NCBI GenBank assembly: GCA_950060715.1
Contig: CATLVA010000066.1
Location: forward strand, 1 to 7,412
Reading direction: 5' to 3'
DNA from: an uncultured Oligoflexia bacterium
Lineage (GTDB): Bacteria; Bdellovibrionota; Bacteriovoracia; Bacteriovoracales; Bacteriovoracaceae
DNA length: 7,412 nucleotides
Shown: one piece after another, positions 5,890 to 7,412 of the stretch
How positions within the stretch are numbered: the stretch's first letter is position 1
How the letters are laid out: every line of letters begins with the position of its first letter
The notes under the pieces: generated by a model
Told to the model about the DNA's origin: nothing
What the model saw: the letters and a program-made list of their open reading frames with translations, nothing else
The model's database searches: none
Made by a program: the position numbers and the translations under genes

Positions 5890-7412
5890 TTGAGTAAGAA
5901 TACCTTTAACTTAGACCATTGGTTTTTATCCGAGGGGGAGAAAAAGTCTCTTCGTGAAAACCTGAAGAAAAAGTCAAAGTCTCCAGATGAGATTCTTGCC
6001 CCTTTTCACCCTGGCCAGAAAGATAATCCAAGTGCATTGATGCAACAATACTTTGTCCCTGGTTGGACTGGTGAATCACTCATATCTAAAAATGTTAAAG
6101 AGTTTAAGACACTACTTGAGGTATTAAAAAATGATGCCTATCACGCACTTAAATCCAGGCAGACATTTCCCAAGAAGCATATTCAACAATTTTTCGAAGA
6201 GTTCATAAGTCTTTCGCATTTCTTAAACTTCAATCTAAGCAATTTAGATAATCCCCAAACATTTTGGGAACAACTCAGATCAGATGAAAGTGAAAACGAA
6301 GAAGAATTAAATCTTTTTTGTCATATCCTTGCTTACCGTATCGCTGTTATTTTTCTACTAAAAGCTCGGTTTATAATTACACTAAACTTTCATACTGGAA
6401 AAAAATTCAATATTCGTGATGTGATCTACCCTCTTGGTTACCTAGGAAAGTTTTTTAAGTCTGCAAGTTCGACGGAATTAAAATCGAAAGCCTTTGAACA
6501 GAACATCTATAGCTGGTACAAACCATCTGAGCGCTTCAATGAGAGGTTGAACAAATTTAATTCATATTGTTTAGAACTTACCATAACTGATATTATTAAA
6601 ACTGTTTCAATTGGTTCAGAAAGAATTCTAAAAGCTCAAACAGATTATTCACATAGCTTATCTCATAAACAATTTGGATTATTCCTAAATAACCTACTTA
6701 TTAATTTTCCACTTTGGCTTGAATCATTGAGAAAGAAAAACCAAAAGAAATTCACTACAAAGTCAGGAATCGAAATCATCAGTTGCAAGTACCAAGGTGA
6801 TAATGTTGAGTCTCTCTCGCTATCTCACTGGTTAGCACAGGATTCAAATAAGCATTTAAAATGGGAGCAAATTCTTTGTCCGGATTTTACAACTGAAGAC
6901 TCTTTCAACGGTAATTACCTAAACATCATCAATGAACTACAATTTTTGACTTTTCTAGCTGATATTTCAAAAGAACAAGGTCTTGATGCCAAGACTTATA
7001 TAAGTCAGGTTGCTAACTCTCATTTGAATAATAGAAAGAATGCTAAAACTCCTCAACGCAATTTCTTTTCATTAGAACAAAGCTCTACTGAATTAACTTA
7101 CGATCGAGTTATTGTAAATTTAGCTCAATACCCAAAGAATAATCCTCATCATTTTGTATTTACTCAGCTAACTAAGTCGCTAGAAGAACTTAAAAATGAA
7201 GGTTATGTTTACCTACTGACTTCTAAAAAATTGTTTATTCCTAGCCAAAAAGACAAAGTTGAAACTCTCCTACAAGAGCTCAAACTAGAAGGTGTATTTA
7301 ATTTTGAGGAACTTAAGGGCAAGGGAGAAGTTGCAAACTACTTGTATATCTTCAAAAAGAAGAATCCTCTACTTCCTCAAATTGATAAAAACAAGAAAGA
7401 ATGTTGCTATAA
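5890..7412 (+). CDS. Uncharacterised protein with a methyltransferase-like C-terminal region, 3' end outside window
   Basis: An open frame from TTG at 5890 runs at least 507 residues to the window edge without a stop. The preceding in-frame stop is TAG at 5833, and no ATG or GTG lies between, so TTG is the likely start; only a weak AGAG lies upstream. There is no signal peptide. Residues 1-290 are largely helical and rich in Phe, Leu, Lys and Asn, with dense aromatic segments such as QQYFVPGWTGESL (52-64), NIYSWYKPSERF (205-216) and HKQFGLFLNNLLINFPLWL (259-277). Residues 404-491 resemble the second half of N6-adenine-type methyltransferases: YDRVIVNLAQYP (404-415) sits where NPPY is expected, followed by LKNEGYVYLLTSKKLF (434-449), a helix and LYIFKKK (485-491). 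The NPPY catalytic motif is lost and I see no glycine-rich SAM motif upstream, so it may be an inactive derivative. It is transcribed away from the acidic-protein operon. The fold call is inference; the overall family is not recognised. Confidence 0.75.
   Translation, partial: MSKNTFNLDHWFLSEGEKKSLRENLKKKSKSPDEILAPFHPGQKDNPSALMQQYFVPGWTGESLISKNVKEFKTLLEVLKNDAYHALKSRQTFPKKHIQQFFEEFISLSHFLNFNLSNLDNPQTFWEQLRSDESENEEELNLFCHILAYRIAVIFLLKARFIITLNFHTGKKFNIRDVIYPLGYLGKFFKSASSTELKSKAFEQNIYSWYKPSERFNERLNKFNSYCLELTITDIIKTVSIGSERILKAQTDYSHSLSHKQFGLFLNNLLINFPLWLESLRKKNQKKFTTKSGIEIISCKYQGDNVESLSLSHWLAQDSNKHLKWEQILCPDFTTEDSFNGNYLNIINELQFLTFLADISKEQGLDAKTYISQVANSHLNNRKNAKTPQRNFFSLEQSSTELTYDRVIVNLAQYPKNNPHHFVFTQLTKSLEELKNEGYVYLLTSKKLFIPSQKDKVETLLQELKLEGVFNFEELKGKGEVANYLYIFKKKNPLLPQIDKNKKECCY

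Overview
The window is an ordinary-looking stretch of low-G+C bacterial chromosome (A+T-rich by eye, not counted). It is packed with six codirectional minus-strand genes plus one divergent plus-strand gene at the right edge. The outer-membrane lipoprotein and beta-barrel show a Gram-negative cell envelope. The style of the proteins (acidic low-complexity protein, serine/threonine-rich lipoprotein, TraF/PorV-like barrel, PIN-PhoH ATPase) recalls marine Bdellovibrionota such as Bacteriovorax/Halobacteriovorax. That placement is inference from resemblance, not a proven assignment. No rRNA, tRNA, CRISPR array, transposase or phage gene was seen.

Reading along the minus strand from 5684 down to 1: an acidic His-containing protein of unknown function (5684-4980), the 16S rRNA methyltransferase RsmD (4973-4407), a class I aspartate-aminotransferase-like PLP enzyme (4402-3185), an outer-membrane-type lipoprotein (3118-2135), a TraF/UPF0164/PorV-like beta-barrel (2138-1023), and a PIN-PhoH (PhoH2/YlaK-type) RNA-directed ATPase that runs off the left edge (957-1). 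A 205-bp divergent intergenic region (5685-5889) separates this block from a plus-strand gene with a TTG start (5890 to beyond 7412). Its product of at least 507 residues is unrecognised overall, but its C-terminal part looks like the second half of an N6-adenine-type DNA methyltransferase domain with a degraded catalytic motif.

Ribosome-binding sites split the minus strand into three units. Strong Shine-Dalgarno sequences precede only the acidic protein, the lipoprotein and phoH. The genes behind them (rsmD, the aminotransferase, the barrel) have poor sites but sit 6 nt, 4 nt and -4 nt from the gene in front, which suggests translational coupling. The inferred units are acidic protein-rsmD-aminotransferase, lipoprotein-barrel, and phoH alone. 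No intrinsic terminator was found between them, so read-through is possible.

The functions form no obvious single pathway. The lipoprotein-barrel pair is the clearest partnership. The best candidates for something undescribed are the methyltransferase-like protein at the right edge and the acidic protein with a small beta-rich C-terminal module. Neither is shown to be a novel system by sequence alone.
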